A DNA stretch of 64,000 bases from Aureimonas phyllosphaerae (lineage in GTDB: Bacteria > Pseudomonadota > Alphaproteobacteria > Rhizobiales > Rhizobiaceae). The stretch's first letter is position 1. Each line of letters begins with the position of its first letter. Shown here piece by piece: positions 33,473-41,825 of this stretch. Below the pieces are notes generated by a model, which was not told the origin of the DNA, searched no databases, and saw only the letters and a list, made by a program, of their open reading frames with translations. Both the position numbers and the translations under genes were made by a program. The stretch spans positions 1 to 64,000 of the forward strand of contig NZ_FOOA01000020.1 of the NCBI RefSeq assembly GCF_900113065.1. Reading direction: 5' to 3'.

Positions 33473-34363
33473 TCAGTCCGAGTAGGTCCGACGCTCGATG
33501 TCGGCAACGAGGCCAATCTCCCTCGGCTCCCAGCCGAGCGACTTTCTCGTCCGGGCCGAGGAGGCCGGTCCATGACCGGCGACCCAGACCGCGAGGCCGC
33601 CGAAGTGGTCCTCGGCCTCCCCTGGCGACAGGGACCGGGCCGGGACGCCGACCTGCCGGCCGATCGCCTCGGCGATCTGCCTGAAGGGGACGCCCTCCTC
33701 GGCAATGGCATGGAAGGCCTCTCCGCGGGCGCCGCGCTCCAGCGCAAGCCGGTAGACGCGCGCGGCGTCCAGGCGATGGACGGAGGGCCAGAGATTGCTT
33801 CCGTCCTCGACATAGGCGGAGACGCCCGTGCGTCGCGCCACGGCGGCCAGCATCGGCACGAAACCGTGGCGCTCGCCCTGCCCGTGCACGGAGCGCGGGT
33901 TGCGGACGACGGAGGCGTGGATGCCGCGCTCGGCGAGGGTGAAGGCCGTCTGCTCGGATGCGCGGGGGAAGGCCGGATCGACGGGCGGCCGGGCGCTTTC
34001 GTCGAAGACCTCTCCCCTCGGCGTCAGGAGAACGCCGCCGGTGACGATCACGGGGCGGCTGGAGCCCCGGACGACCTCGCCGAAGGTCTCGATCGCGCGG
34101 CGCTCTTCCTCGGCCAGTTCCGCGATCTTCGACAGGTCGAGGCCGAAGGCGGTGTGAATGATGCCGTCGCTCGCGGACGCTCCGGCCCGCAACACGTCAT
34201 GATCGGCCAGCCCTCCCACGAGGGGCTGGATCCCCTTTCGTGCCAGAGCCTCCGCCTTGTCGCGGGACCGGACCAGTCCGGTGACGGAATGCCCGGCCTC
34301 GATCAGGCCGTCGGCGATCGCCGAGCCGATCCAGCCGTTCGCTCCGGTGAGGAATACGTGCAT
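33473..34363 (-). CDS. NAD-dependent epimerase/dehydratase family protein (extended SDR)
   Basis: A 296-residue extended SDR from the ATG at 34363, with AAGGAGATCCTC upstream. The cofactor loop is FLTGANGWIGSAIADGLIEAG; GIIHTAFGLDLS follows, then VTGGVLLTPRGEVFDE. The usual YxxxK is not obvious: the region reads ASEQTAFTLAERG, so catalysis may differ. It is probably co-transcribed with the tautomerase upstream (144-base gap) and lies near a LysR regulator. Oxidation or reduction of a small carbonyl compound is likely. Confidence 0.85.
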   Translation of the reverse strand: MHVFLTGANGWIGSAIADGLIEAGHSVTGLVRSRDKAEALARKGIQPLVGGLADHDVLRAGASASDGIIHTAFGLDLSKIAELAEEERRAIETFGEVVRGSSRPVIVTGGVLLTPRGEVFDESARPPVDPAFPRASEQTAFTLAERGIHASVVRNPRSVHGQGERHGFVPMLAAVARRTGVSAYVEDGSNLWPSVHRLDAARVYRLALERGARGEAFHAIAEEGVPFRQIAEAIGRQVGVPARSLSPGEAEDHFGGLAVWVAGHGPASSARTRKSLGWEPREIGLVADIERRTYSD

Positions 34364-34507
34364 GAGGATCTCCTTCGTGCCGCTGGCCGCAAGGCGGTCG
34401 CAGGAATGCGAGGGCGTCGAACGACGGCGTGGGAGAGAGGCGCCCGGCCGAGGCACGCGGTCGTCACTGTCGGAACGACGCGCGCGTCGGTTCCCGCCCG
34501 GTGACGG

Positions 34508-34906
34508 TCAGCTGTCCGCCGAGACGGTGACATAGGGCGCGAGGCCGTTGCCGAAGGACCAGTCGGGCTTGTCGTTCGGGCTGATGACGATCTGGACGTC
34601 TTCGCGGCGGACGCCGGGATCGGCGGCGAGCCTGTCGACGACGGCCTGGTAGAAGGCCGTCTTCTGCGCGGTGTCGCGCCAGTTGCTGGCCACCACATGG
34701 ACGATGACGATCCCGTCCGTGCGCTGGATGCCGAGATAGCTCGGGCTGTAGATGATCTCGCCCGGCGCGCGTTGCTCGATGATCTGGAAGCGGTCGTCCT
34801 CGGGGACGCCGTAGGCCTCGACGAGGGCCGCGTGAACGCCGTCGGCGATGCTGCGGACCGCTTCGGGCGAGCGGCCGTGGAAAAGGCTGATGCGAACGAG
34901 AGGCAT
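34508..34906 (-). CDS. Tautomerase family protein (4-oxalocrotonate tautomerase-like)
   Basis: A 132-residue protein that begins Met-Pro (MPLVRISLFHGRS), so the processed protein has the N-terminal catalytic proline of the tautomerase superfamily. The long double beta-alpha-beta form (REDVQIVISPNDKPDWSFGNG in the second half) resembles cis-CaaD/MSAD-like subfamilies. I chose the ATG at 34906, which puts Pro at position 2 and has GGAG 6 bases before; an upstream ATG at 34918 would bury the proline. It is divergent from a LysR regulator gene, a frequent pairing. Confidence 0.88.
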   Translation of the reverse strand: MPLVRISLFHGRSPEAVRSIADGVHAALVEAYGVPEDDRFQIIEQRAPGEIIYSPSYLGIQRTDGIVIVHVVASNWRDTAQKTAFYQAVVDRLAADPGVRREDVQIVISPNDKPDWSFGNGLAPYVTVSADS

Positions 34907-35010
34907 GCCGGGCTCCAAAGGGCGATTTATCGGTTTCCACGTCTATTCCTGCCGTGATCGATCGACTATTTGGAAGTTTCGCACCAACCGTTCGGAATGA
35001 GTGAAGCGAC
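34907..35010. promoter_or_regulatory. Divergent tautomerase / LysR promoter
   Basis: This 104-base AT-richer gap sits between divergent genes. It includes the palindromic core TCGATCGA at about 34957-34964 and AT-rich patches (TTTATCGG, ACTATTTGG). A LysR-type binding site is expected here, but I cannot single out a T-N11-A box. Confidence 0.4.
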
Positions 35011-35898
35011 GTGGTCCGTCCCCATCTCGACATCGACGCGCTCCGCACCTTCGTCCTTGGCTTCGAGCTCGGCAGCTTCGCGCGCGCGGCCGATCGCGTG
35101 GGGCGGTCGCAATCGGCCGTCAGCGCCCAGCTTCGCAAGCTCGAGGAACAGGTGGGGCAGCCACTGGTGACGAGAGCCGGCAGGGGCCTGGCGCTGACCG
35201 ACGCCGGGGAGCGGCTCCTCAGCTATGCACGCCGCATCCTCGACCTCAACGACGAGGCGATCGACAGCCTGCGTCGTTCGGAACTTGCCGGGCGTGTCCG
35301 TCTCGGACTGCCGCAGGACTTTGCCGAGGCTTGGCTGCCCGAGGTCCTCGGCCGGTTCTCCCGCGTCCATTCGAACGTCCTGGTGGAGATCGTGGTCGAG
35401 AAGGTCCACGCCCTCGTGGACAAGACGCGGCAGGGGGAACTGGACCTGTCGCTGGCCTGGGGCGCCTCGATCGACGCACCGCATCTCACGCCGATTGCGG
35501 AGATCCCCACCGTCTGGATCGGGCGCCGCGACTGGCGGCTCGGCCGCATCGCTCGGGGCGAGCCCGTCCCGCTCGTTGCGTTCGAATCCCCGTGCTCGTT
35601 TCGCGATCCCGCCATCGGGGCTCTCGATCAAGCCGGCCTGCCCTGGCGGATCGCCGTATCCAGTCCCAGTCTGTCGGGTCTCTGGGCCGCCGCGTCCGCG
35701 GGCCTCGGCATCACGATGCGCACCCGCATCGGCCTGCCGGACGAGCTCGTCGCGCTCGACCCCACCGAATCCGGTCTCCCGGCGCTTCCAGCCGTCTCCC
35801 TGACGCTGGTGCGCGCGGAGAGCGAAGAGGATCCGACCGTGAGCGCGCTGGCCGAGATCGTCCTCGGGGTGATCGCGGAACGGCTGAAGACCGTCTGA
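35011..35898 (+). CDS. LysR-family transcriptional regulator
   Basis: A 295-residue LysR regulator with a GTG start. The N-terminal HTH is LDIDALRTFVLGFELGSFAR (residues 6-25), then RVGRSQSAVSAQLRKLEEQV; the C-terminal two-lobed effector domain starts near VRLGLPQDFAEAWLP. It is divergent from the tautomerase/epimerase genes and is their likely activator. Relatives of this type regulate efflux and small-aldehyde detoxification; the downstream DHA2 exporter gene could also be a target. Confidence 0.9.
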   Translation: MVRPHLDIDALRTFVLGFELGSFARAADRVGRSQSAVSAQLRKLEEQVGQPLVTRAGRGLALTDAGERLLSYARRILDLNDEAIDSLRRSELAGRVRLGLPQDFAEAWLPEVLGRFSRVHSNVLVEIVVEKVHALVDKTRQGELDLSLAWGASIDAPHLTPIAEIPTVWIGRRDWRLGRIARGEPVPLVAFESPCSFRDPAIGALDQAGLPWRIAVSSPSLSGLWAAASAGLGITMRTRIGLPDELVALDPTESGLPALPAVSLTLVRAESEEDPTVSALAEIVLGVIAERLKTV

Positions 35899-36212
35899 TC
35901 GTCGTCGCCGTCGTTTCGTCGGAACGCGGGGATGGAAGGGCCGACATCCGCAGGTCGAAGGCGCGCGAAGCCCCCTTTGCGAAGGGACGGCGCCGGGGCC
36001 GAAAGGGACGGGCCGGAAACCGCGCCTTTCCTGCGAGAGCGTTCCAGGCGGGTTCCCACCGTTCAGGCCCCGCAGCGCGACCATTGTGAACGGGGAAGGG
36101 GTGGCCAACGGTCGATCGACACCGTATGTCTCCCTTGCGATTCCCATCGAAGGTATCACGCCGCCCGGCGGCCCGGCTCGTCGCCGCCCGTGAAGCGTTC
36201 GTTTCGATTTCC
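35899..36212. other. Intergenic region before the DHA2 exporter gene
   Basis: Some 314 bases without a recognisable gene. The exporter frame is open upstream to an ATG at 36126, but that extension (SRRPAARLVAAREAF) is basic and unlike the family. No clear hairpin or promoter is visible; GATCGATCG-like and TATC patches near 36110-36170 are the most promoter-like part. Confidence 0.4.
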
Positions 36213-37703
36213 ATGTCCGTCCCGTCTTCCGCCATCGGCCTTGCCAATGCCGTGCCCGCCCGGCGCAATTTCCGCACCATCGCCCTCATCGTCGCCAGCG
36301 CCATGTTCATGGAGCAGCTCGACGCCACCATCCTCGCCACGGCGCTGCCGACGATGGCGCGGGACTTCGGCGTCGGTGCGCCGTCAATGAGCATCGCGCT
36401 CACCTCCTACCTCATCAGCCTCGCGGTCTTCATTCCTGTCAGCGGGGCGGTGGCCGATCGCTGGGGCTCGCGCACCGTGTTCCGGGCCGCCATCGGCGTC
36501 TTCGTCGCGGGATCGGTCCTCTGCGCACTGGCGCCCTCGCTCGGGTTCCTCGTCGCCGCGCGTCTCCTCCAGGGGCTCGGCGGTGCGATGATGATGCCGG
36601 TCGGACGCCTCGTGCTCCTGCGCTCGGTGGAGCGGCGCGATCTCGTCTCGGCCATGTCGTGGCTGCTTGTGCCCGCCCTCATCGGCCCGATCCTCGGGCC
36701 GCCGGTGGGCGGCTTCATCGTCACCTATGCGGACTGGCGCTGGATCTTCTATATCAACGTGCCGGTCGGCCTCGTCGGAATGGTGCTCGTCAGTCTCTTC
36801 ATCGACGAGACCCGGGACGAGCGCACCGGCCCGTTCGACAGCGTCGGCATGATCCTCTCGGGCATCTCGCTCGGCTCGCTCCTGTTCGGCTTCGAGACGG
36901 CGAGCCGCGACGGCGAGGGGATGCTGGCGCTCGCGCTCGTTGCGGTCGGCCTCGTGGCGGGCGCGGCGTATCTCCACCATGCCCGGCGCCATGCCGCGCC
37001 GATCCTCGATCCCGCGCTGATGCGCGTGCCGTCCTTCGGCACCTCGGTGATCGCGGGATCGCTGACCCGCATCACGCAAGGGGCGCAGCCGTTCCTCCTG
37101 CCGCTGATGATGCAGCTCGGCTTCGGGCTCTCGGCGGCGACGAGCGGCCTCGTCACGATCGCGACCGCGATCGGCTCGCTGATGATGAAGGCGCTGGCGC
37201 CTCGGATCCTGCGGCGCTTCGGCTTCCGCCAGGCGCTCGTGGTCAACGGGATCCTCGCCGCGCTTCTCTACGGCACCTGCGCCTTCTTTCGGCCGGACTG
37301 GCCGCTGCCCGCGATCTTCGGGGTGCTGGTCTGCTGCGGCTTCTCCATGTCGTTCCAGTTCACCGCCTACAATACGGTGGCCTACGACCGGATCTCGCCG
37401 GCGCAGATGAGCTCGGCGACGAGCTTCTACACGACCTTCCAGCAGCTGATGCTGTCGCTCGGCATCTGCGTCGCGGCGCTTGCCCTGCACGGCTCGATGG
37501 GTGTGCAGGGCCATGCCGCACCGGAACTGTCCGACTTCTCGGTGGCCTTCGCGGTCGTGGTGGCGATCTCGCTTCTGGCGACGGTCTGGAACCTGCGCTT
37601 CTCCGCCGATGCCGGTCGCGAAATCAGCGGCCACGGTCGCGTCGCCGAGACGGTGAAGCGTCCGGCCGCCGAGACGAGCGAGGCGCTCGAGCACGGTCGC
37701 TAG
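36213..37703 (+). CDS. MFS transporter, DHA2 (EmrB/QacA) family
   Basis: About 496 residues with around 14 membrane segments. EQLDATILATALPTMARDFG is the DHA2 first-helix signature, VSGAVADRWGSRTVFRAAIG is MFS motif A, and LIGPILGPPVGGFIV is the antiporter motif C. Such proteins export drugs, dyes or metabolites in exchange for protons. I chose the ATG at 36213; neither it nor the ATG at 36126 has a strong ribosome site. No EmrA-type adaptor is encoded beside it, so it probably works alone in the inner membrane. Confidence 0.88.
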   Translation: MSVPSSAIGLANAVPARRNFRTIALIVASAMFMEQLDATILATALPTMARDFGVGAPSMSIALTSYLISLAVFIPVSGAVADRWGSRTVFRAAIGVFVAGSVLCALAPSLGFLVAARLLQGLGGAMMMPVGRLVLLRSVERRDLVSAMSWLLVPALIGPILGPPVGGFIVTYADWRWIFYINVPVGLVGMVLVSLFIDETRDERTGPFDSVGMILSGISLGSLLFGFETASRDGEGMLALALVAVGLVAGAAYLHHARRHAAPILDPALMRVPSFGTSVIAGSLTRITQGAQPFLLPLMMQLGFGLSAATSGLVTIATAIGSLMMKALAPRILRRFGFRQALVVNGILAALLYGTCAFFRPDWPLPAIFGVLVCCGFSMSFQFTAYNTVAYDRISPAQMSSATSFYTTFQQLMLSLGICVAALALHGSMGVQGHAAPELSDFSVAFAVVVAISLLATVWNLRFSADAGREISGHGRVAETVKRPAAETSEALEHGR

Positions 37704-37762
37704 CGGCCGCATGACGGAGGTGCGCTCGGTCGGACTGCGCCGGGCGAAAGTGCGTCGCAGCC

Positions 37763-38674
37763 TCAAGGCGCGAGCATCAGCAGCCGCTGGCGAACCAGGG
37801 CCGCCGTCGGCGACAGCGTTCGTCCTCGCCGCTGCACGAGACAGATCGCGCGGTGGACCACCGGTGCGGTCAGCGGGCGCGTGACGATCCCTTCCGTGTC
37901 GAACGCCTTGAGCGCGAGTTCCGGCAGGGCCGTGACGCCGAGCCCCGCCGCGACGAGCGCGCCGGCCGAGGCGAGATGCGAGACCTCGAACGCCGGCACC
38001 ACCGCGCAGCCCGCGGATGCGAACCCTTCGTCCGTCAGCTGGCGCACCGAGGTCAGGCTTCTCATGGCGACGACGGGATGCGTCGCCAGATCGGCCCATG
38101 AGAGATCCGGCAGGCTGGCTAGCGCATGGCGAGCGGACAGGACGGCCACGAAGCGATCCGTCGTCAGGGGTTCGAAGACGAGGTCGGGCAATCGCCGCGA
38201 CGGTTCGACGGCGATGCCGAAATCAACTTCGCCCTGAGCCACCGCGCCTGTGACCCCGTCGAGCAGCGTATCGATGATCGACAGCCGGATCTCGGGGTCG
38301 TCGCGGTGAAGCCGTGCGAAGAGCGGCGGCAGGATGGCCGAGGCGATCGAGGGCAGGGCGGCGATCGCGACATGGCCGCCGATCGCCGACAGCGACTGCG
38401 TGATCTCGTCCAGCGAGGTCGTGAGGTCGTGGATCACGCGCCGGGCGATCGGCAGCAGCGCCTCGCCCTGCGGCGTCAGGGCCACCGACCGGCTCGTCCG
38501 GTCGAAAAGCCTCGCTCCAATCCGCTGTTCGATGCGCGCGACCGCCCGGCTGACCGCTGGCTGCGACAGAGCGAAGTGATGGGCGACCGCCCGGAAACTG
38601 CCGGTCTCGACGAGAACCAGGAAGACCTGAAGCTCGAAGGGCGAGAGATCGATGCGCTTCATGCATCGATGCAT
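37763..38674 (-). CDS. LysR-family transcriptional regulator of the CitMHS/AtuA genes
   Basis: A LysR regulator of 303 residues (or 299 from the ATG at 38662). The HTH region reads FELQVFLVLVETGSFRAVAH, then FALSQPAVSRAVARIEQRIG; the effector domain follows with VAIAALPSIASAILPPLF. Both candidate starts lie inside a 20-base perfect palindrome. It is divergent from the CitMHS carrier and most likely controls it and the AtuA genes in response to the transported organic acid, together with autoregulation. Confidence 0.9.
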   Translation of the reverse strand: MHRCMKRIDLSPFELQVFLVLVETGSFRAVAHHFALSQPAVSRAVARIEQRIGARLFDRTSRSVALTPQGEALLPIARRVIHDLTTSLDEITQSLSAIGGHVAIAALPSIASAILPPLFARLHRDDPEIRLSIIDTLLDGVTGAVAQGEVDFGIAVEPSRRLPDLVFEPLTTDRFVAVLSARHALASLPDLSWADLATHPVVAMRSLTSVRQLTDEGFASAGCAVVPAFEVSHLASAGALVAAGLGVTALPELALKAFDTEGIVTRPLTAPVVHRAICLVQRRGRTLSPTAALVRQRLLMLAP

Positions 38675-38677
38675 GAA
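38658..38677. promoter_or_regulatory. 20-bp perfect palindrome over the LysR start codon
   Basis: TTCATGCATCGATGCATGAA is identical to its reverse complement. It covers codons 1-5 of the LysR gene, including both possible ATGs, and lies 76 bases from the CitMHS ATG. It may be a binding site through which the regulator blocks its own expression and tunes the divergent promoter; a hairpin in the mRNA that hides the start is another possibility. Confidence 0.55.
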
Positions 38678-38753
38678 CCGAATTCAATTTACGCACAAGT
38701 CGGCGGGTGCGAACTTGCCGCCCGGCCTCGGGAGAAGGCCTTGGGAGGAATTC
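38675..38753. promoter_or_regulatory. Divergent LysR / CitMHS promoter
   Basis: A 79-base spacer whose left part (CGAATTCAATTTACG at about 38679-38693) is AT-rich. It ends with GGGAGGA directly before the carrier ATG at 38754. It should hold the promoters of both genes next to the palindrome at 38658-38677. Confidence 0.5.
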
Positions 38754-40043
38754 ATGCTTGCCGTGCTCGGCTTTGGCACGATCGCCGTTTTCCTGGCGAT
38801 CACCTTGAGCGGACGCCTGTCCGTGCTCGTCGGCCTCGTTCTCGTGCCGCTCGCGGCGGGGCTTCTCGGCGGCTTCGGCGCCGACCTCGGCAAGATGATG
38901 ATGGACGGGATCGTGCGGGTCGCGCCGACCGGCATCATGATCATGTTCGCGGTCCTGTATTTCGGCCTGATGATGGGCACCGGGATCTTCAAGCCGATGA
39001 TCCTCGGCCTCGTGTCGCTGGTGCGCGGCGATCCGGTGCGGCTCTGCCTCGTCTCGGCGGCGCTGCCGATGCTGGTCGCTCTCGACGGCGACGGCGCGAC
39101 GACCTTCCTGATCTCGATCACGGCACTCCTGCCGATCCACCGGCACATGCGCATGAACCCGCTGGTGCTGCCGGGCATCGTCGCGCTGGCGGCCGGCACG
39201 ATGAACATCCTGCCCTGGGGCGGACCGACCGCCCGCGCGATGAGCGTCCTCGGCACGAGTTCGCAGGACATCTTCCAGCCCGTGATCCCCGCGATGCTGG
39301 TCGGCCTCGCCTGGGTCTTCCTGGTGGCGGCCTATCTCGGGCTGAAGGAGCGCCGCCGCCTCGGCGTCGCCGACAGCTTCGACGCGGGCGCCCACGTCAC
39401 CGAGACGGCGGAGGACGCGGCGGCACTGCGGCCCCACCTCTTCTGGTTCAACGTCGCGCTGACGCTCGTGCTTCTCGTCATGCTCTTCACGCATGTCCTG
39501 CCGCTCGCCGTGATCTTCATCATCGGTTTCGCGGTGGCGCTTCTCGTGAACTATCCGAGCTGGGAGGCCCAGCGTGAACGGCTGGTGGCGCATGCCGACA
39601 GCGTCGTGACCGTCACCACCATGATCTTCGCCGCCGGCATCTTCACCGGGATCCTCCAGGGGACCGGCATGATCGAGGCGATGGCGACCTCGCTCGTCGC
39701 CGTGGTGCCGAACGGCATGGCGCCCTACCTGCCGCAGGTCGTCGCCGTCGCGAGCATGCCGCTCAGCCTCGCCTTCACGCCGGACGCCTTCTACTTCGGA
39801 ATGCTGCCGGTCTTCGCCCAGACCGCCGAGGCGCTCGGCCACGAGGGCATCGAGGTCGGACGCGCCGCCATCCTCGGGCAGATGACGACGGGCTTCCCGC
39901 TCAGCCCGCTCACCGCCTCGACCTTCATCCTCATCGGCCTGTCGGGCGTCACGCTTGGCGCGCACCAGCGCTTCATCTTCAAATGGGCCTTCGCGACGAC
40001 GCTGATCATGGCCGCCGTCGCCTGGATCACCGGAGCCATCTGA
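38754..40043 (+). CDS. CitMHS-family citrate/organic-acid carrier
   Basis: A 429-residue inner-membrane carrier of the citrate-Mg2+:H+ / citrate-Ca2+:H+ symporter family with about twelve segments. Conserved blocks are LYFGLMMGTGIFKPMI, MLVALDGDGATTFLIS, NILPWGGPTARAMSVL and SLAFTPDAFYFGMLP. The ATG at 38754 has GGGAGGA 5 bases upstream. It takes up a di- or tricarboxylate, probably as a metal complex. The AtuA-type genes that follow (1-base overlap) suggest a substrate other than plain citrate. Confidence 0.92.
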   Translation: MLAVLGFGTIAVFLAITLSGRLSVLVGLVLVPLAAGLLGGFGADLGKMMMDGIVRVAPTGIMIMFAVLYFGLMMGTGIFKPMILGLVSLVRGDPVRLCLVSAALPMLVALDGDGATTFLISITALLPIHRHMRMNPLVLPGIVALAAGTMNILPWGGPTARAMSVLGTSSQDIFQPVIPAMLVGLAWVFLVAAYLGLKERRRLGVADSFDAGAHVTETAEDAAALRPHLFWFNVALTLVLLVMLFTHVLPLAVIFIIGFAVALLVNYPSWEAQRERLVAHADSVVTVTTMIFAAGIFTGILQGTGMIEAMATSLVAVVPNGMAPYLPQVVAVASMPLSLAFTPDAFYFGMLPVFAQTAEALGHEGIEVGRAAILGQMTTGFPLSPLTASTFILIGLSGVTLGAHQRFIFKWAFATTLIMAAVAWITGAI

Positions 40044-41437
40044 TGTCGGACGCAGACCTTCCTTCCCTCGTGCGGATCGGCTGCGCATCCGGCTTTGCCG
40101 ACGATCGCTCGGATGCCGGCCTCCCCGTCGTGCGCGAACTGGCACGCCACGAAGGGCCCCGCTTCCTGATCTACGAGACGCTGGCCGAGCGCACGCTGGC
40201 GCTGGCGCAGCTCCGGCGCCGGCAGGACCCGGAGGCCGGCGCGAGCGAGGCGATCGAGCGCTTCCTTCGGCCCGTGCTGGCCGAATGCCTGGCGTCGGGC
40301 ATCCGTATCGTCGGCAATTTCGGGGCCGCCAACCCCCGGGGCGGGGCGCGGATCATCCGCCGCCTCGCGGCCGAACTCGGCCACCCCGACATCCGGATCG
40401 CCGTGGTCGAGGGCGACGACATCTCCGATGCCTTCTCGCACGCGGAACTGAGGGCGCGCGAGATGGACAGCGACCTCCTCGCCGATGCCGCCGGGATCGT
40501 CTCGGCCAACGCCTATATCGGCGCCGAAGCGATCGGCGAGGGCCTCGACGCCGGTGCCGACGTCGTCGTCGCAGGACGCGTCGCCGATCCGTCGCTGGCG
40601 CTCGGGCCGCTGATCCATGCGTTCGGCTGGCGGCTCGACGACTGGGATCGCCTGGCTGCCGGAACGCTCGCCGGCCACCTCCTCGAATGCGGCTCGCAGG
40701 TCACCGGCGGATACTTCGCCGACCCCGGGATGGCGGACGTCCCGAACCTTGCCGAGGTCGGCTATCCCATCGCGGAAATTCTCTCCGACGGCGCGATCAC
40801 GCTGACCAAGCCGCCGGGCACGGGTGGGCGCGTCGACCGCGAGACCGTCGCCGAACAGCTTCTCTACGAGATCCACGATCCCGCGGCCTATCTCACCCCC
40901 GACGTCGTCCTCGACCTCACCGAGGTCGGGATCGAGGTCGTCGGCAAGGACCGGGTGAGGGTGGTCGGCGCGCGCGGGCGGCCGAGGCCCGAGCGGCTGA
41001 AGGCGACGGTGTGCGTCGATGGCGGGCATCTGGCGGAAGGCGAGATTTCCTATGCCGGCGCGAACGCCGCGCGCCGGGCAGCTCTGGCGATCGCCGTCGT
41101 GCAGGCGCGGATGGCGCGGCGCTGGCCGGGTCTTCTCGTGCGCGCCGATGCGATCGGTGTCGCCAGCCTCTTTCACCCGGCCGGTCCCGCGGCGCTCGGA
41201 CCGGCCCTTGCGGTTTCGCCTTGCGAGGACGTCCGCGTCCGCCTCGCCGCCGCCTCGACCGATCGAGCCGGACCGGAGGAACTCCTGCACGAGGTTCGGG
41301 CGCTCTACTGCGCGGGTCCGGGGGGCGGCGCGGGCATCCGCACGCGCCTCACCCACCGTGTCGCCAGCGCGTCTTGCCTCGTGGAGCGCGAGCGCGTCGA
41401 GCCCCGCATGGAGATCCTGGAGCCGCACCATGGCTGA
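40043..41437 (+). CDS. AtuA family protein (acyclic terpene utilisation, DUF1446)
   Basis: A 464-residue cytoplasmic protein of the AtuA/DUF1446 family: RIGCASGFADDRSDAG at the N-terminus, IRIVGNFGAANPRGGARII, DVVVAGRVADPSLALGPLIH, GHLLECGSQVTGGYFADPG and PIAEILSDGAITLTKPPGTGG. AtuA was named for citronellol/geranyl-CoA breakdown in Pseudomonas, yet most homologues are found without terpene genes, often with organic-acid carriers as here. Biochemical function is not established. It overlaps the carrier gene by 1 base and the next gene by 8. Confidence 0.88.
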   Translation: MSDADLPSLVRIGCASGFADDRSDAGLPVVRELARHEGPRFLIYETLAERTLALAQLRRRQDPEAGASEAIERFLRPVLAECLASGIRIVGNFGAANPRGGARIIRRLAAELGHPDIRIAVVEGDDISDAFSHAELRAREMDSDLLADAAGIVSANAYIGAEAIGEGLDAGADVVVAGRVADPSLALGPLIHAFGWRLDDWDRLAAGTLAGHLLECGSQVTGGYFADPGMADVPNLAEVGYPIAEILSDGAITLTKPPGTGGRVDRETVAEQLLYEIHDPAAYLTPDVVLDLTEVGIEVVGKDRVRVVGARGRPRPERLKATVCVDGGHLAEGEISYAGANAARRAALAIAVVQARMARRWPGLLVRADAIGVASLFHPAGPAALGPALAVSPCEDVRVRLAAASTDRAGPEELLHEVRALYCAGPGGGAGIRTRLTHRVASASCLVERERVEPRMEILEPHHG

Positions 41438-41783
41438 GACGACGCTGCGATCCCTTGCCCACGCCCGGTCGGGCGACAAGGGAAACCGCGCCAACATCGC
41501 GGTGATCTGCCGCGATCCCGCGGACTACGAGCGCCTGCGGCAAGTGTTGACGGAAGCCTTCGTCGCCGGGGTCTTCGCCGCGCGGCAGCCGACGCGTGTC
41601 GTGCGCTACGAACTACCGCGGCTGGCTGCCTTCAACTTCGTCCTCGACGGCGTGCTGGAGGGCGGCGTCAATGCGAGCCTCGGGCTCGACGGCCACGGCA
41701 AGTCCCTGTCGTTCCAGCTCCTGTCCGCGCCCTTGCCGCTGGCAGAGCCCACGGTCGAGCCGATCCGTTCGTCGCCTGAGTGA
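41430..41783 (+). CDS. AtuA-like C-terminal (ferredoxin-fold) domain protein
   Basis: A 117-residue protein matching the domain that is fused to the C-terminus of long AtuA proteins. It begins LRSLAHARSGDKGNRANIAV, the domain hallmark, and has PRLAAFNFVLDGVLEGGVNAS. Here it is a separate gene, coupled to AtuA by an 8-base overlap (ATGGCTGA). The two products very probably work as a complex, the split counterpart of full-length AtuA. The role of the domain is unknown. Confidence 0.88.
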   Translation: MAETTLRSLAHARSGDKGNRANIAVICRDPADYERLRQVLTEAFVAGVFAARQPTRVVRYELPRLAAFNFVLDGVLEGGVNASLGLDGHGKSLSFQLLSAPLPLAEPTVEPIRSSPE

Positions 41784-41825
41784 CCGACGGCCATTCGGCC
41801 ATTCCGACAGGACCCTCGCGTGGCA

